NCBI GenBank assembly: GCA_958426775.1
Contig: CATZZP010000001.1
Location: 124,001 to 188,000 of the forward strand
DNA: 64,000 nucleotides
Direction: 5' to 3'
Source: an uncultured Bacillota bacterium
Lineage (GTDB): Bacteria > Bacillota > Clostridia > Lachnospirales > CAG-274
Part shown: piece after piece, positions 62,942-64,000 of the stretch
How positions within the stretch are numbered: the stretch's first letter is position 1
Layout of the letters: every line of letters starts with the position of its first letter
The notes under the pieces: generated by a model
Seen by the model: the letters and a program-made list of their open reading frames with translations, nothing else
What the model was told of the DNA's origin: nothing
Databases searched by the model: none
Program-made: the position numbers and the translations under genes

Positions 62942-63389
62942 ATGGTTATTAAGGAATACAGAGTTGAATATTTAAAGGAAATGACAGAGCTTTTTTTACA
63001 ATACTGTCCATACTGTTAATGCGAGGGATTATACTAAAGCACAGCTTAATGTATGGGCAACGGGTGCTGTGGATTTGGAAAAGTGGCATAAAAGCTTTTC
63101 TGAACATTATACTGTACTTGCCTTTAAGAACAACCTTGTTGCAGGCTTTGGTGATATAGATAAAAGCGGTTATCTTGACAGGCTTTATGTTCACAGGGAC
63201 TATCAGTGGCAGGGCATAGGCGGTGCAATCTGTGACAGATTGGAGGAAAAAATAAAGGGTAAGATATATACTTATGCTTCAATTACAGCTAAGCCTTTTT
63301 TTGAGAAAAGAGGCTATATTACGGTAAAAGAAAATCAGGTTGAAAGACAGGGTGTTGTATTAATAAACTACCTTATGGAAAAACAGTAG
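62942..63389 (+). pseudogene. GNAT acetyltransferase with one-base frameshift
   Basis: An acetyltransferase gene of about 148 codons whose frame breaks in a run of seven T (62991-62997). From ATG 62942 (RBS GTGAGGT) the first frame stops after 25 codons. Removing one T continues into FYNTVHTVNARDYTKAQLN and joins the long downstream frame, which has GNAT features: LVAGFGDIDKSGYLDRLYVH, the acetyl-CoA loop RDYQWQGIGGAICDRLE and PFFEKRGY. It may be a real mutation, a sequencing error in the homopolymer, or a slippage site. Ends with TAG. Confidence 0.85.
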
Positions 63390-63390
63390 T

Positions 63391-63451
63391 CACCTCTAAG
63401 TGGGATTATCATATTATAAAATAAGATAATCCGGCTTGGAGGTGCTTTTTT
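63391..63451 (+). promoter_or_regulatory. Long hairpin plus T tract covering the feoA RBS
   Basis: Bases 63391-63410 pair with 63425-63444 over 20 positions with one mismatch and two G-U pairs, around an AT-rich 14-base loop. A six-base T tract (63446-63451) follows and touches the ATG of feoA. The right arm contains the feoA RBS GGAGGTG (63438-63444). It has the form of an intrinsic terminator for the upstream gene and would hide the RBS in any read-through transcript. As DNA, the palindrome GGATTATC/GATAATCC could be an operator. Confidence 0.75.
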
Positions 63452-63691
63452 ATGGTTGACAGAATTCCCTTATCATGTATACCCATAGGCACAAGAGGAG
63501 AGATTATAGAGGTTAAAAATATTAAAAATCGTGAAAGATTAATGGAGCTTGGCTTTACTGAAAATACAGAGATAATTCCTCTCCATAAGAGTATAGGAGG
63601 GGACCCCGGAGCGTATTTTGTGCGTGGGGCTGTTATGGCATTAAGAAATGAAGATGCAGATAATATTATTTGCATTAAGGAGGAGTCTTAA
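63452..63691 (+). CDS. feoA: FeoA domain protein
   Basis: A 79-residue SH3-like protein that supports the FeoB ferrous iron transporter on the cytoplasmic side. Typical are IPIGTRGEIIEVKNIKNRERLMELGF, GGDPGAYFVRGAVMALRNEDADNIICI. Its stop overlaps the feoB start as TAATG, so translation is coupled. The upstream hairpin makes its expression likely to be regulated. Confidence 0.93.
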   Translation: MVDRIPLSCIPIGTRGEIIEVKNIKNRERLMELGFTENTEIIPLHKSIGGDPGAYFVRGAVMALRNEDADNIICIKEES

Positions 63692-64000
63692 TGGGTGAAA
63701 CGGTTTGTCTTGTGGGCAATCCTAATACGGGCAAAAGCACTATTTTTAATCTGCTTACAGGTATGCGACAGCATACAGGCAATTGGTCGGGCAAAACAGT
63801 AGGTACGGCAAGAGGTACCTTCTTATACAAGGATAAAGCCTTTGATATAATTGATTTACCGGGTATATATTCCCTTAACCCTATATCAGAGGATGAAAGC
63901 TGTGCTGTTGATTTTTTGAAAAGCAACAGGGCGGACACGGTTGTAATTGTTCTTGATGCAACCTGTCTTGAAAGAAATTTAATACTTGCCTTACAGGTTA
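63691..64000 (+). CDS. feoB: Ferrous iron transporter FeoB, N-terminal part (cut by window end)
   Basis: First 103 codons of FeoB, which imports Fe(II) with a cytoplasmic G-protein domain. G1 is GNPNTGKST, G2 lies near NWSGKTVGTARGTF, and G3 is DLPGIYSL. The variant HTGNWSGKTVG differs from the common VGNWPGVTVE. The gene runs off the right edge, so membrane domain and length are not seen. Preceded by AGGAG inside the end of feoA. Confidence 0.92.
   Translation, partial: MGETVCLVGNPNTGKSTIFNLLTGMRQHTGNWSGKTVGTARGTFLYKDKAFDIIDLPGIYSLNPISEDESCAVDFLKSNRADTVVIVLDATCLERNLILALQV

Noticed and set aside
63403..63432. Classical Fur box before feoA
   Set aside because: GGATTATC/GATAATCC is palindromic, but its 14-base centre is longer than a Fur box allows. 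Kept only as a possible operator.

Overview
The window is AT-rich bacterial DNA packed with short-gap operons, Shine-Dalgarno sites of the AGGAGG type and intrinsic terminators. Several features point to a low-GC Gram-positive anaerobe of the class Clostridia, probably a gut fibre-degrader of the Ruminococcus/Oscillospiraceae type: a mraZ-rsmH-ftsL-PBP division cluster, LytR-CpsA-Psr (LCP) wall enzymes, a PASTA penicillin-binding protein, a dockerin-bearing pectate lyase with Thr/Glu-rich linkers, a Gram-positive type IV pilus operon and FeoA/FeoB. Genus cannot be fixed from sequence reading alone. Gene starts were set by ribosome binding site position, so several differ from the longest open frame.

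Layout. 1-345: tandem terminators and a promoter. 346-921: a lone type IV pilin. 969-2486 (minus): flavin reductase and 2-hydroxyacid dehydrogenase. 2603-6971 (plus): rRNA methyltransferase, YgiQ-type radical SAM protein, anion permease. 6998-14487 (minus): glutaminyl-tRNA synthetase, two paralogous LCP proteins and two flavoproteins. 14660-16827: DUF5721-like protein, tRNA-Thr(CGT), a LysR regulator divergent from an acetyltransferase. 16879-23154 (minus): long ZapA-like protein, U32 peptidase-family protein, FtsW/RodA, class B PBP. 23418-29169 (plus): PucR/CdaR-like regulator, then mraZ, rsmH, ftsL, PASTA-PBP. 29302-41636: murI, transglutaminase and pseudouridine synthase (minus), radA, Sua5-type synthase, phosphatase, rpiB, upp, a WecA/TagO-type transferase, an orphan TRAP-type binding lipoprotein and an M13 metallopeptidase.

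41640-42006 holds no gene but contains a striking array of perfect hairpins, including two copies of a 74-bp cloverleaf-like repeat; this is the least explained element of the window. 42007-43854: an SseB-like protein and an NlpC/P60-like hydrolase. 44086-54172: a complete-looking type IV pilus assembly operon (pilC, M, N, O, a very large PilX-like protein, two minor pilins, pilB, pilT) without a prepilin peptidase. 54191-56044 (minus): OPT transporter. 56250-60340: GT2 glycosyltransferase, GtrA-like and YfhO-like membrane proteins. 60400-62616: dockerin pectate lyase broken by one in-frame amber codon. 62819-62891: tRNA-Thr(GGT). 62942-63389: acetyltransferase broken by a one-base homopolymer frameshift. 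63452-64000: feoA and the start of feoB, preceded by a 20-bp-stem hairpin that contains the feoA ribosome binding site.

Cell-envelope growth dominates: division (mraZ cluster, zapA, ftsW, PBPs), wall polymer attachment (LCP pair, WecA/TagO-type, GT2/GtrA/YfhO), D-glutamate supply (murI), pili and secreted hydrolases. Promoters called here are all hexamer pairs with 17-bp spacing, judged by eye.
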